5,324 nucleotides of DNA, from positions 1 through 5,324 of the forward strand of contig CAYYYL010000069.1 of the NCBI GenBank assembly GCA_964475835.1. Reading direction: 5' to 3'. The translations under genes and the position numbers were made by a program. Below the pieces are notes generated by a model. The model worked only from the letters and a program-made list of their open reading frames with translations. It was not told the origin of the DNA and did not search any database. The stretch comes from JABDCI01 sp964475835. GTDB lineage: Bacteria > Verrucomicrobiota > Verrucomicrobiia > JABWAM01. This document shows, piece by piece, positions 1 to 5,324 of this stretch (position 1 is its first letter; each line of letters opens with the position of its first letter).

Positions 1-57
1 GTCCTTCGTGGTGAATAAGTCCGATCTGTTATTGTATAAAATTCAAATTGAGCCACT

Positions 58-99
58 ACCCGAAGGCGCCTTGGGTTGATTAAACCCGATGATTCGGGT
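58..99 (+). promoter_or_regulatory. Structured leader of queD with four alternately pairing segments
   Basis: Four short segments alternate here: ACCCGA (58-63), TTGGGT (71-76), ACCCGA (84-89) and TCGGGT (94-99). Segment 1 can pair with 2, 2 with 3 (71-77 with 83-89, loop GATTA), and 3 with 4 (loop TGAT). The 2:3 hairpin therefore excludes both 1:2 and 3:4, an attenuator-like or switch-like layout. The loop of 1:2 contains CGCC (67-70), which could pair with GGCG (105-108), the only SD-like stretch before the queD ATG at 114. No T-tract follows the last hairpin, so control of translation would be more likely than termination. A weak TATAAA at 35-40 could be a -10 box placing transcription start just ahead of the structure, but I see no good -35. 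It does not match the preQ1 riboswitch consensus as I know it. The pairing is seen in the sequence; the regulatory role is inferred. Confidence 0.4.
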
Positions 100-113
100 A
101 AAATGGCGGTTTC

Positions 114-476
114 ATGAAAATCGCCCTTACGCGTACGTTTCAGATCGAATCCGCCCATTTTCTTCCGATGCTCCCAAAGGGACACAAGTGCGCTCGCATG
201 CATGGGCATAGCTTCAAGATTGATGTGGTCGTCGAGGGGGAGTGTGATCCCAAACTGGGTTGGCTCATGGACTATGCCGATTTGAAGAAGGCGTTTGAGC
301 CATTGTTTCAACAACTGGACCATCATTGTCTCAATGAGGTGAAGGGATTGGAGAATCCCACTTCTGAAAACCTTTCCAAATGGATCTGGGATCGTTTGAA
401 GCCGGGACTGCCACTCCTCAAATCCGTGATCGTGGCGGAGACATGTACGGCGAGGGCGGAATATCGCGGAGAGTGA
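114..476 (+). CDS. queD: 6-carboxy-5,6,7,8-tetrahydropterin synthase (QueD/PTPS family)
   Basis: Cytoplasmic enzyme that converts 7,8-dihydroneopterin triphosphate to 6-carboxytetrahydropterin, the second step towards preQ0 and queuosine. At 120 residues it has the usual length of bacterial QueD. The expected zinc ligands are H15 (in ESAHFL), H30 and H32 (in MHGH). The catalytic cysteine is C26, four residues before H30, as in the C-x3-H-G-H signature. The partner Asp/His lie in LDHHCLN (D69-H71). The NPTSEN motif (81-86) and E109 in ETCTARAEY form the pterin pocket. The start is well fixed: the first in-frame stop upstream (TAA, 99-101) leaves only the ATG at 114. A weak GGCGG at 105-109 is the only SD-like sequence. 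No queC, queE or queF is visible nearby. Eukaryote-type PTPS activity is an alternative, but the CxxxHGH form favours QueD. Confidence 0.93.
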   Translation: MKIALTRTFQIESAHFLPMLPKGHKCARMHGHSFKIDVVVEGECDPKLGWLMDYADLKKAFEPLFQQLDHHCLNEVKGLENPTSENLSKWIWDRLKPGLPLLKSVIVAETCTARAEYRGE

Positions 477-488
477 AGGGAAGGAATT

Positions 489-647
489 CAGAAGACAGGA
501 GTCAGGAGCCAGAATGAGAAAGTAAATTTCCTGTTTCATTTAAAAAAACATGATGCTGTTTGCTTTCTGTGGATGTTCCGGTATCTCGCTTCGAATATGC
601 ATAAACGGATAGAGATCTTTATTCTGACTCCTGTCTCCTGACTTCTG
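489..647. repeat. Palindromic element with heptad-repeat arms (CAGGAGT family)
   Basis: The left arm (489-515) and right arm (621-647) are inverted copies matching at 24 of 27 positions. Each arm is itself about four 7-base units of the form CAGRAGN: on the left CAGAAGA, CAGGAGT, CAGGAGC, CAGAAT. The only three mismatches between arms (495/641, 502/634, 509/627) fall on the seventh, variable base of each unit. The 105-bp interior looks more AT-rich than the flanking genes and contains no credible ORF. The element starts 12 bp after the queD stop and ends 14 bp before the glycosyltransferase start. It resembles a REP- or MITE-type non-autonomous repeat; no target-site duplication is obvious. 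Confidence 0.75.
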
Positions 648-661
648 TCTCCCCGTCCCCC

Positions 662-1765
662 ATGAATATCCTCCATACCGAATGCGGCCTGAATTGGGGA
701 GGGCAGGAGTACCGCACGATGATCGAGGTGCAGTGGTTGAATGCGCATGGTCACCGGGCCTGGCTGGCGTGTGATCCCCGGGGGGAGCTTTTCCGAAGGG
801 CTGGGGAGAAGGGGGGTACCGTTCTTCCTGTTTCGATGCGCAGCAATGCCGATCTTGCGGGAATCAAGAAATTATGGAGCTTTTGCAGCCGCGAAAAGGT
901 GGAGGTGATTCACACCCATGGGCCTAAGGATTCATGGATGTGTTGGCCCCTTCACCTGGCCGGTTACTCGGTGGTGAGGTCACGGCACATCACAGTGCCG
1001 ATCAAGCCTGGTTTTCAACACTCATTCATCTATCGTCACGGTTGCCGGAGGGTGATCGCCACGGCAGGCATCATCAAGAAGACGCTTGTGGAGGTCAACG
1101 GTCTCGATCCCTCGCGTGTGGATGTGGTGGGCGAAGGGGTGGACCTCGAAGAATACAACCCAAAAAATGACCGCTGTAAATTTCGTGATGAAATGGGGAT
1201 CTCCATGGCGGCGCCGTTGATAGGAATCATCGCGATGATGCGTGGGGACAAGGGGCACCATTTTTTTCTCGATGCGGCATTGGAGGTCCTGAAAAAACAT
1301 CCGGAGGCCCGATTTGTGATGGTGGGTGAGGGGATTGGAGGAAGGCGGGTGGAACGCGAATTACGTGATCGCATCGCGAAGGCCGGCGAGCAGGAGCGCA
1401 TCCTGATGACGGGCTACCGCTGGGATATCGCATCGATCATGGCGGCACTGGATGTGGTGGTGGTGGCTTCCATTGAAGTGGAGGCGCAATCCCGCATCGT
1501 GCCGCAGGCATTTGCATCCAGGCGTGCAGTGGTTGCAACGAATATTGGGGGCATTCCCGAGCTGGTTTCCAAAGAAGGGAATGGATTGCTTGTTCCTCCG
1601 GGGGATGGTTTTGCGCTGGCCAGGGCCATGGAACGGATCATTAAGGACCCCGCCCTCCGGGAGCGGTTGGCGGAGGCGGGGTATAAGACAGCCCTCTCGC
1701 GATTGTCACTCGATGAAATGATGCGCAAGACGTTCGAAGTCTACGACAAGGCAATGGCGGATTGA
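662..1765 (+). CDS. GT4-family (GT-B fold) glycosyltransferase
   Basis: Probably transfers a sugar from a nucleotide-sugar donor to a cell-surface glycan such as lipopolysaccharide core, O-antigen or exopolysaccharide. Donor and acceptor cannot be read from the sequence. The 367 residues fit a full GT-B enzyme. The N-terminal acceptor domain starts with a beta-strand and glycine loop (ILHTECGLNWGGQE, 3-16) and includes HTHGPKDSW (84-92). The linker carries VGEGVDLEEYNP (156-167). The C-terminal donor domain has the RGDKGHH region (194-200), VGEG (221-224) and GGIPE (296-300). The usual E-x7-E donor motif reads E274...Q282, so the second Glu is Gln. No signal peptide or membrane segment is seen, so it is probably cytosolic or peripheral. 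The ATG at 662 gives the expected start of the first strand, but the upstream CCCCGTCCCC offers no Shine-Dalgarno site. It follows queD by 185 bp occupied mainly by a repeat element. Confidence 0.88.
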   Translation: MNILHTECGLNWGGQEYRTMIEVQWLNAHGHRAWLACDPRGELFRRAGEKGGTVLPVSMRSNADLAGIKKLWSFCSREKVEVIHTHGPKDSWMCWPLHLAGYSVVRSRHITVPIKPGFQHSFIYRHGCRRVIATAGIIKKTLVEVNGLDPSRVDVVGEGVDLEEYNPKNDRCKFRDEMGISMAAPLIGIIAMMRGDKGHHFFLDAALEVLKKHPEARFVMVGEGIGGRRVERELRDRIAKAGEQERILMTGYRWDIASIMAALDVVVVASIEVEAQSRIVPQAFASRRAVVATNIGGIPELVSKEGNGLLVPPGDGFALARAMERIIKDPALRERLAEAGYKTALSRLSLDEMMRKTFEVYDKAMAD

Positions 1766-1770
1766 TTTTC

Positions 1771-1895
1771 CACAGAGTTCACGGAGGCACGGAGATGAGA
1801 AATCAAATTTCAGGAGCTGAAATTTGATTTTCCCGAATGAAGGAATTTTTGGATCAGCTTCTGAGTCAAAACTCCGTGCCTCCGTGAGCTCCGTG
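1771..1895. repeat. Palindromic element with CACGGAG-repeat arms
   Basis: The left arm (1771-1794) and the inverted right arm (1872-1895) match at 22 of 24 positions, including 16 consecutive bases (1779-1794). Each arm consists of about three 8-base units: CACAGAGT, TCACGGAG, GCACGGAG. A separate strong hairpin (1800-1830) lies inside. The element begins 5 bp after the glycosyltransferase stop codon and ends 27 bp before the stop codon of the convergent regulator gene. The arms look like a widely dispersed repeat family that I recall from intergenic regions of environmental bacteria. It is unrelated in sequence to the element at 489-647, although both have purine-rich short-unit arms. Confidence 0.72.
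1800..1830. terminator. Perfect 14-bp hairpin between convergent genes, possible bidirectional terminator
   Basis: AAATCAAATTTCAG (1800-1813) pairs perfectly with CTGAAATTTGATTT (1817-1830) across a 3-base loop, GAG. On the + strand the stem ends in TTTT (1828-1831). The A-rich start gives a T-rich exit on the other strand. Its position between two converging transcription units fits a shared terminator. Against this, the stem is AT-rich, the T-tract is short and partly inside the stem, and the hairpin sits within a repeat element, so it may be part of that element instead. Confidence 0.45.
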
Positions 1896-1922
1896 AATCA
1901 ATCGGAGTTTCATCTGAAGCGC

Positions 1923-3353
1923 TTACGATAGGGGTGGGACGGGTGCTTCAGGAGGAGGCACTGGTTTTGACTTCGGGAAGGTGGCCGGCTTCAGTTTGCG
2001 ATAGATGGCGGGGACGCTGATCTGGAGCGCTTCAGCGGCCTTGCGCTTGTTCCCCTGGAACCGTTGCACCACACGGGTGCAGTAGTCGAATTCCACCTGG
2101 GTCACCACCTCGTCAAGGGAGGCGATGGTATCGCCGGATTTGACCACGGGAACGGGCGCGGCAAGGGCGGGACCTTCCCTGAGTTTGGGGGGGAGATCGC
2201 TCGGCTGAATGACCGATCCATTGCACAGGACAATGGTGCGTTCGATCACGTTTTGAAGTTCCCGCACGTTGCCCGGCCAGTGATAACCACAGAGGACATC
2301 CATGGCTTCCTGAGAGATGCGGATCTCCTGATCGAGCTGACGAACCTGGGAATGTTTCAAAAAATGGCCGGCGAGAAGGGGGATGTCCTCGATACGATTG
2401 CGAAGGGGGGGGACTTCAATGGGGATGACGCTCAGGCGATAGTAGAGGTCCTCCCGGAAGAGGGACTTGGTGATCATCTCGCTGAGGGGCACATTCGTGG
2501 CGGCCACGATGCGGACGTTGACCTTGATGGTGACGTTGTCCCCCACGCGGCGGATTTCTCGTTCCTGCAGCACCCGAAGCAGCTTGGCCTGGAGGCTCAG
2601 GGGGAGTGTTCCGATTTCATCCAGAAAAAGGGTTCCCCCCTCAGCTTCCTCGAAAAGTCCGCGTTTATCGGAAAATGCGTTGGTGAATGCGCCGCGTTTG
2701 TGTCCGAAGAGTTCGGATTCGAGCAGATGTTCAGGCATGCCCCCGCAATTGATGGGGACGAGGGGATGGTCTTTTCGCGGGCTGAGCTGGTGGAGGGCCT
2801 GGGCGACAAGTTCCTTGCCTGTGCCGCTTTCGCCCTGGATCAGGACCGTGCAATCGGTGGGCGCCACCTTCTGAACGATGGCATAAACCTCCTCCATCTG
2901 CCGGCTGCAACCGATCACGTTTTCGAGGTGAAATTTGGTGCGCAGGCGCTGGTTTTCCCTCATGAGCGCGCGGAACTTCAGGGCCCGACTCACTTTAGAA
3001 TAGAGATCGTCGAAGTCCATGAGCTTCTGCCCCTGGGGCGAGCCTTTGCTTAGGAAATCGAGACAGCCCTCCTTTTCGGCTTCACGGACAACTTCCGGAT
3101 GATGTTGTTTGTCCGTGACAAGAATCACCGGCACGGTGGGATCCCACTTTTTGATGGCGCGGAGGACATCAAGTCCGTTGAGTGGTGCCATGGCGAAGTC
3201 GCTGATGACGAGATCAACCTGTTTTTCCTGTGCTGTCTGGAATGCCTTCGAGCTGTCGGTTTCGAGAAAGGCCTCGTAACCCTTCAACTGCAAAGCCTCT
3301 GCAAGCATGCTGGCATAGGCTTCCTTGTCATCGACGATCAGGATTTTTTCCAT
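1923..3353 (-). CDS. Sigma-54-dependent response regulator, NtrC family (REC-AAA+-Fis HTH)
   Basis: Transcription activator that, when phosphorylated, hydrolyses ATP to open sigma-54 RNA polymerase promoters. The receiver domain (about 1-125) has acidic D8/D9, phospho-acceptor D52, T80 and K103. The AAA+ domain (about 143-375) has Walker A GESGTGKE (174-181), Walker B TLFLDE (241-246), sensor I ATN (285-287), arginine fingers R300 and R306, and WPGNVREL (359-366). The GAFTGA loop that contacts sigma-54 reads GAFTNA (221-226). A Fis-type helix-turn-helix follows (about 435-455), then an unusual 21-residue tail with nine prolines. The start lies 12 bp behind the pilC/gspF stop and in the same frame as it, so the two are probably cotranscribed and perhaps translationally coupled; the SD is weak. 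The position after pilC recalls PilR, but no PilS-like histidine kinase lies between, so the name pilR is not assigned. Confidence 0.93.
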   Translation of the reverse strand: MEKILIVDDKEAYASMLAEALQLKGYEAFLETDSSKAFQTAQEKQVDLVISDFAMAPLNGLDVLRAIKKWDPTVPVILVTDKQHHPEVVREAEKEGCLDFLSKGSPQGQKLMDFDDLYSKVSRALKFRALMRENQRLRTKFHLENVIGCSRQMEEVYAIVQKVAPTDCTVLIQGESGTGKELVAQALHQLSPRKDHPLVPINCGGMPEHLLESELFGHKRGAFTNAFSDKRGLFEEAEGGTLFLDEIGTLPLSLQAKLLRVLQEREIRRVGDNVTIKVNVRIVAATNVPLSEMITKSLFREDLYYRLSVIPIEVPPLRNRIEDIPLLAGHFLKHSQVRQLDQEIRISQEAMDVLCGYHWPGNVRELQNVIERTIVLCNGSVIQPSDLPPKLREGPALAAPVPVVKSGDTIASLDEVVTQVEFDYCTRVVQRFQGNKRKAAEALQISVPAIYRKLKPATFPKSKPVPPPEAPVPPLS

Positions 3354-3365
3354 AACTGCGGCGTC

Positions 3366-4589
3366 TTATTGCACGAGTTCGTGGAGTTTGAAGATGGGCA
3401 TGAACATGGCGAGCACGATGCCGCCGATGACGACACCGAGGAAGCCGATGAGGAGCGGCTCGATCAGGGCGGTGAGTCCGGCGAGCGTGGCTTCAATTTC
3501 GCTGTCATAAAAGTCGGAGATTTTTTCCAGCATCACATCCACCTTGCCCGTGGATTCACCGGCGGTGATCATGCGGATGATCATGGGCGGGAAGATCGGA
3601 TGCTTGGCGAGGGAGGGGCCGATGTTTTCACCTTTTTCGATGGCACGGGCGGCGTCGTTGGTGGCGTTTTCCACCAGCCAGTTGCCACTGGAGTTCGCCA
3701 CGATGGTCAGGGTCTCAATGATGGGAACCCCGCTACGAATAAGCTGGGCAAAGGTGCGGGCGAAGCGGGAAATCGCGATTTTCTGGAGGAGGGGGCCGAA
3801 GACGGGGAATTTCACTTTGATCGGATCCCACTTCTGACGACCTTTTTCCGTTTTGATCCATTTCAGGAAAATCACGACGCTGGCAATGAAAACAACCCCG
3901 ATGACGATTCCCGCAGGGGAACGGAGCAGATTGCTGATGGAGATGAGCATCTGCGTCGGTACGGGCAGCTTGGCATTGAAGTCCTTGTAGATCCCGGCAA
4001 AGACAGGGATCACTTTGACCATCAGAAAAATCACAATAATGAAGGCCATGCACATCACGATGGTGGGGTACGACATCGCGGATTTGACCTTCTTCTTCAG
4101 TTTGGCGGAGGCTTCCATGTAGGAAGCCAGACGATCCAGAATCTCGGCCAGGGCGCCGCCGGATTCGCCCGCGCGAACCATGTTCACGTAGAGGCGGTCA
4201 AAGACGGTGGGATATTTACCCAGGGTGGTGGAGAGCTGTTCGCCGGTTTCGATGGTGGCCGTCAATTGCAGCAACACGGGCTTGAAATTTTTATTCGTGG
4301 TCTGCTCGGACAAGGCGGAGAGGGACTGGACGATGGGAAGACCGGCATCGATCATTGTGGCAAGCTGCCGGGTGAACATCACCATTTCAGTTTCCGGAAC
4401 ACGTCCAATACGGCGTCCGTTGATCATGCCAGCCTTTTTCCGTTCCACTGTGGAATGTTCCACAATCGAGACCACCACCAGACCCTTTTGAGAAAGGGCA
4501 GTAGATGCGGAAACCTGATCCGCCGCCTCAAGAGTGCCTTTTCGTGTGGATCCCTTTTCGTCCCGGGCTTGATAAGCAAATGTTGGCAT
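3366..4589 (-). CDS. pilC: Type IV pilus / type II secretion inner-membrane platform protein (PilC/GspF family)
   Basis: Polytopic inner-membrane protein that forms the platform on which the assembly ATPase acts to polymerise pilins or pseudopilins. The 407 residues equal the family's normal length. The short N-terminal domain begins PTFAYQARDEKG, typical of the family. Two T2SSF repeats follow: the first (about 69-190) contains FTRQLATMIDAGLPI and AGESGG (140-145), the second (about 272-395) contains FARTFAQLIRSGVPI and AGESTGKVD (343-351). Membrane segments are visible at about 174-197, 221-243 and 374-400. IEPLLIG (376-382) near the C-terminus is conserved. It lies 54 bp after maf and 12 bp before the regulator on the same strand. 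The usual partners pilB/gspE and pilT are not adjacent inside the window, so pilus and type II secretion roles cannot be separated; pilC is the more likely name given the regulator next door. No clear SD precedes the ATG. Confidence 0.93.
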   Translation of the reverse strand: MPTFAYQARDEKGSTRKGTLEAADQVSASTALSQKGLVVVSIVEHSTVERKKAGMINGRRIGRVPETEMVMFTRQLATMIDAGLPIVQSLSALSEQTTNKNFKPVLLQLTATIETGEQLSTTLGKYPTVFDRLYVNMVRAGESGGALAEILDRLASYMEASAKLKKKVKSAMSYPTIVMCMAFIIVIFLMVKVIPVFAGIYKDFNAKLPVPTQMLISISNLLRSPAGIVIGVVFIASVVIFLKWIKTEKGRQKWDPIKVKFPVFGPLLQKIAISRFARTFAQLIRSGVPIIETLTIVANSSGNWLVENATNDAARAIEKGENIGPSLAKHPIFPPMIIRMITAGESTGKVDVMLEKISDFYDSEIEATLAGLTALIEPLLIGFLGVVIGGIVLAMFMPIFKLHELVQ

Positions 4590-4643
4590 AAAAATCGTGA
4601 AGTTTTGGGGTAGTGTTTCCTTTTCGAGAAAATCGAAGGGATC

Positions 4644-5240
4644 CTAGGAACCCTTATCAGAAATGATCGACCGTTTTCTCAAAATCTGAAGGACTTTTTC
4701 GATGGGAAGCCCCACCACGTTTGAAAACGAACCCTCAATTTTGCGAATCACCTCCCCTCCGTGGTTTTGAGCGGCATAGGCCCCCGCTTTGTCCAGCGGC
4801 TGAATGGACTCCAAATAGGCGCGTCGCTGATTCAAGGTTAGTTTTCGGAAATAAACCTTGCTTGTAATGGTGAGGGACGTTTCGGAAAAGTTTTTAACGA
4901 GAAATATCCCTGTGATCACTCGATGCATCCGGCCGTTCAAGTCTGCGAGCATGTTTTCTGCGTGTTTCATATTGCGGGGTTTGCCCAGGACCTTTGAGCC
5001 AAGGACGACAATCGTGTCCGCCGCCAGGACCCAGCGATCCGGGTGCTTTTGGGAGACCGCGAGTCCTTTGAGTTTTGCATTGTAAAGCGCCAATTGCCTT
5101 GGGGTGAGATGAGGGGAGTCGTCCTGGGAGCTCTCACGCACGCGGGGAGTACGGATGATGAAAGGAATATGGGCTTCCCGCAGGAGATCGGCCCGGCGTG
5201 GGGAGGTGGATGCAAGGATTAGTGGAAGGTTTCGTGGCAT
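4644..5240 (-). CDS. maf: Maf/YhdE-family nucleoside triphosphate pyrophosphatase
   Basis: Cytosolic house-cleaning enzyme that hydrolyses non-canonical or excess nucleoside triphosphates to the monophosphate and pyrophosphate. At 198 residues it has the normal length. The N-terminal signature LASTSPRRADLL (9-20) is intact. The catalytic aspartate is D75 in AADT, followed by GKP (86-88), and the DKAGAYAAQ block (150-158) and FSNVVGLP (172-179) are present. DKAGAYxxQ, rather than the YceF-like form, suggests the YhdE subfamily, which prefers dTTP/UTP and similar nucleotides. The ATG at 5240 places the LILAS strand directly at the N-terminus, as in homologues. No Shine-Dalgarno sequence is seen. 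It is first in the visible leftward unit, 54 bp ahead of pilC, an association that may be only positional. It runs head-to-head with a probable gene starting near 5266. Confidence 0.94.
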   Translation of the reverse strand: MPRNLPLILASTSPRRADLLREAHIPFIIRTPRVRESSQDDSPHLTPRQLALYNAKLKGLAVSQKHPDRWVLAADTIVVLGSKVLGKPRNMKHAENMLADLNGRMHRVITGIFLVKNFSETSLTITSKVYFRKLTLNQRRAYLESIQPLDKAGAYAAQNHGGEVIRKIEGSFSNVVGLPIEKVLQILRKRSIISDKGS

Positions 5241-5252
5241 GATTTCAGGGAT

Positions 5253-5260
5253 AAAGGAGG
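5253..5260 (+). promoter_or_regulatory. Strong Shine-Dalgarno sequence (AAAGGAGG)
   Basis: AAAGGAGG lies five bases ahead of a GTG codon at 5266 that opens a frame running to the window end. It is much the best SD match in the window; the other genes have weak or no SD. This supports a rightward gene starting here and decides between GTG 5266 and the in-frame ATG at 5239. Confidence 0.55.
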
Positions 5261-5265
5261 AAAAA

Positions 5266-5324
5266 GTGGTAAGAGCCTATCCGGAAACTGCGATATGTGG
5301 CGTTGCTGCCTATTTTGGTTCTCG
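5266..5324 (+). CDS. Partial 5' end of a possible class II glutamine amidotransferase (GlmS-like)
   Basis: From GTG 5266 the frame stays open to the window edge and reads MVRAYPETAI followed by CGVAAYFGS. The latter resembles the N-terminal nucleophile region of class II (Ntn) glutamine amidotransferases, such as CGIVAYVG in GlmS. If so, Cys11 would be the catalytic residue and the first ten residues would have to be removed, as happens in some PurF and glutamate synthase proteins. Alternatively, translation could begin at the unusual ATA codon directly before the Cys. An in-frame ATG at 5239 is another possible start and would overlap the maf start codon. Only about 19 codons are visible, so both the existence of the gene and its family are tentative. 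Confidence 0.42.
   Translation, partial: MVRAYPETAICGVAAYFGS

Noticed and set aside
1..79. Possible end of an upstream gene (open rightward frame 2-79) or a leftward partial gene from a GTG at 56
   Set aside because: Both are too short to identify; neither peptide resembles a known family, and no good start or ribosome site supports the leftward one.
44..113. preQ1 riboswitch upstream of queD
   Set aside because: The pathway fits, but I cannot find the preQ1-I C-containing loop with A-rich tail, nor the type II layout; only the hairpin pairing itself is reported.
536..754. Leftward 72-codon open frame across the intergenic repeat and the glycosyltransferase start
   Set aside because: It overlaps the repeat arm and the conserved N-terminus of the glycosyltransferase, with no SD and no recognisable domain.
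4443..4464. TTCCAC/GTGGAA/TTCCAC overlapping palindromes inside pilC
   Set aside because: They arise from codons for a repeated Val-Glu pair (VEHSTVE) in a normal part of the protein; a regulatory operator here would be coincidence without more evidence.
2064..4613. Two long rightward open frames (2064-3053 and 3099-4613) opposite the regulator and pilC
   Set aside because: They are antisense shadows of clearly recognisable genes. Their products are low-complexity, His/Asp/Gly-rich and match no family I know, as expected from reading the opposite strand.
4590..4643. Small hairpin (TTCGA-GAAAA-TCGAA, 4623-4637) between maf and pilC
   Set aside because: Only five strong pairs and no T-tract in the leftward direction; not convincing as a terminator or attenuator.
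1..5324. CRISPR arrays, tRNA/rRNA genes, transposases, phage or defence modules
   Set aside because: None seen on either strand; the short-unit repeats at 489-647 and 1771-1895 have no repeat-spacer periodicity.

Overview
This is a bacterial chromosomal segment of moderate-to-high GC. It carries four complete protein-coding genes plus the probable first codons of a fifth, in two blocks: queD and a glycosyltransferase gene read rightward, and maf - pilC/gspF - sigma-54 response regulator reads leftward. Type IV pilus or type II secretion machinery with sigma-54 control points to a diderm bacterium. The two intergenic regions carry short-unit purine-rich inverted repeats (CAGGAGT-like heptads and CACGGAG-like octads). 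From memory, such repeats are common in Deltaproteobacteria, Verrucomicrobia/Planctomycetes relatives and similar environmental lineages. The phylum cannot be fixed from the window. Most genes here have no convincing Shine-Dalgarno sequence.

Layout. Positions 1-113 hold a leader with four complementary segments that can form alternative hairpins, directly in front of queD (114-476), a 6-carboxytetrahydropterin synthase of the queuosine/7-deazaguanine pathway. The 185-bp gap that follows is mostly a palindromic repeat element (489-647) ending 14 bp before the start of a GT4 glycosyltransferase (662-1765). Five bases after that gene's stop comes a second, unrelated palindromic element (1771-1895) with a strong internal hairpin (1800-1830). 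This element sits between two convergent transcription units. The leftward unit ends here: in transcriptional order it is maf (5240-4644), pilC/gspF (4589-3366) and an NtrC-type regulator (3353-1923). At the right edge a strong ribosome-binding site and an open frame starting at 5266 suggest a divergent gene encoding a class II glutamine amidotransferase, with a GlmS-like N-terminus.

Function. QueD makes a precursor of the tRNA base queuosine. The glycosyltransferase probably acts in cell-surface glycan assembly. PilC/GspF is the inner-membrane platform of a type IV pilus or type II secretion machine, and the regulator immediately behind it is a plausible controller of that machinery or of surface functions more broadly. 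Maf is a nucleotide house-cleaning pyrophosphatase. I see no CRISPR array, transposase, tRNA, rRNA or obvious defence system. The most interesting material is non-coding (the queD leader and the two repeat elements), together with a changed GAFTGA motif in the regulator.
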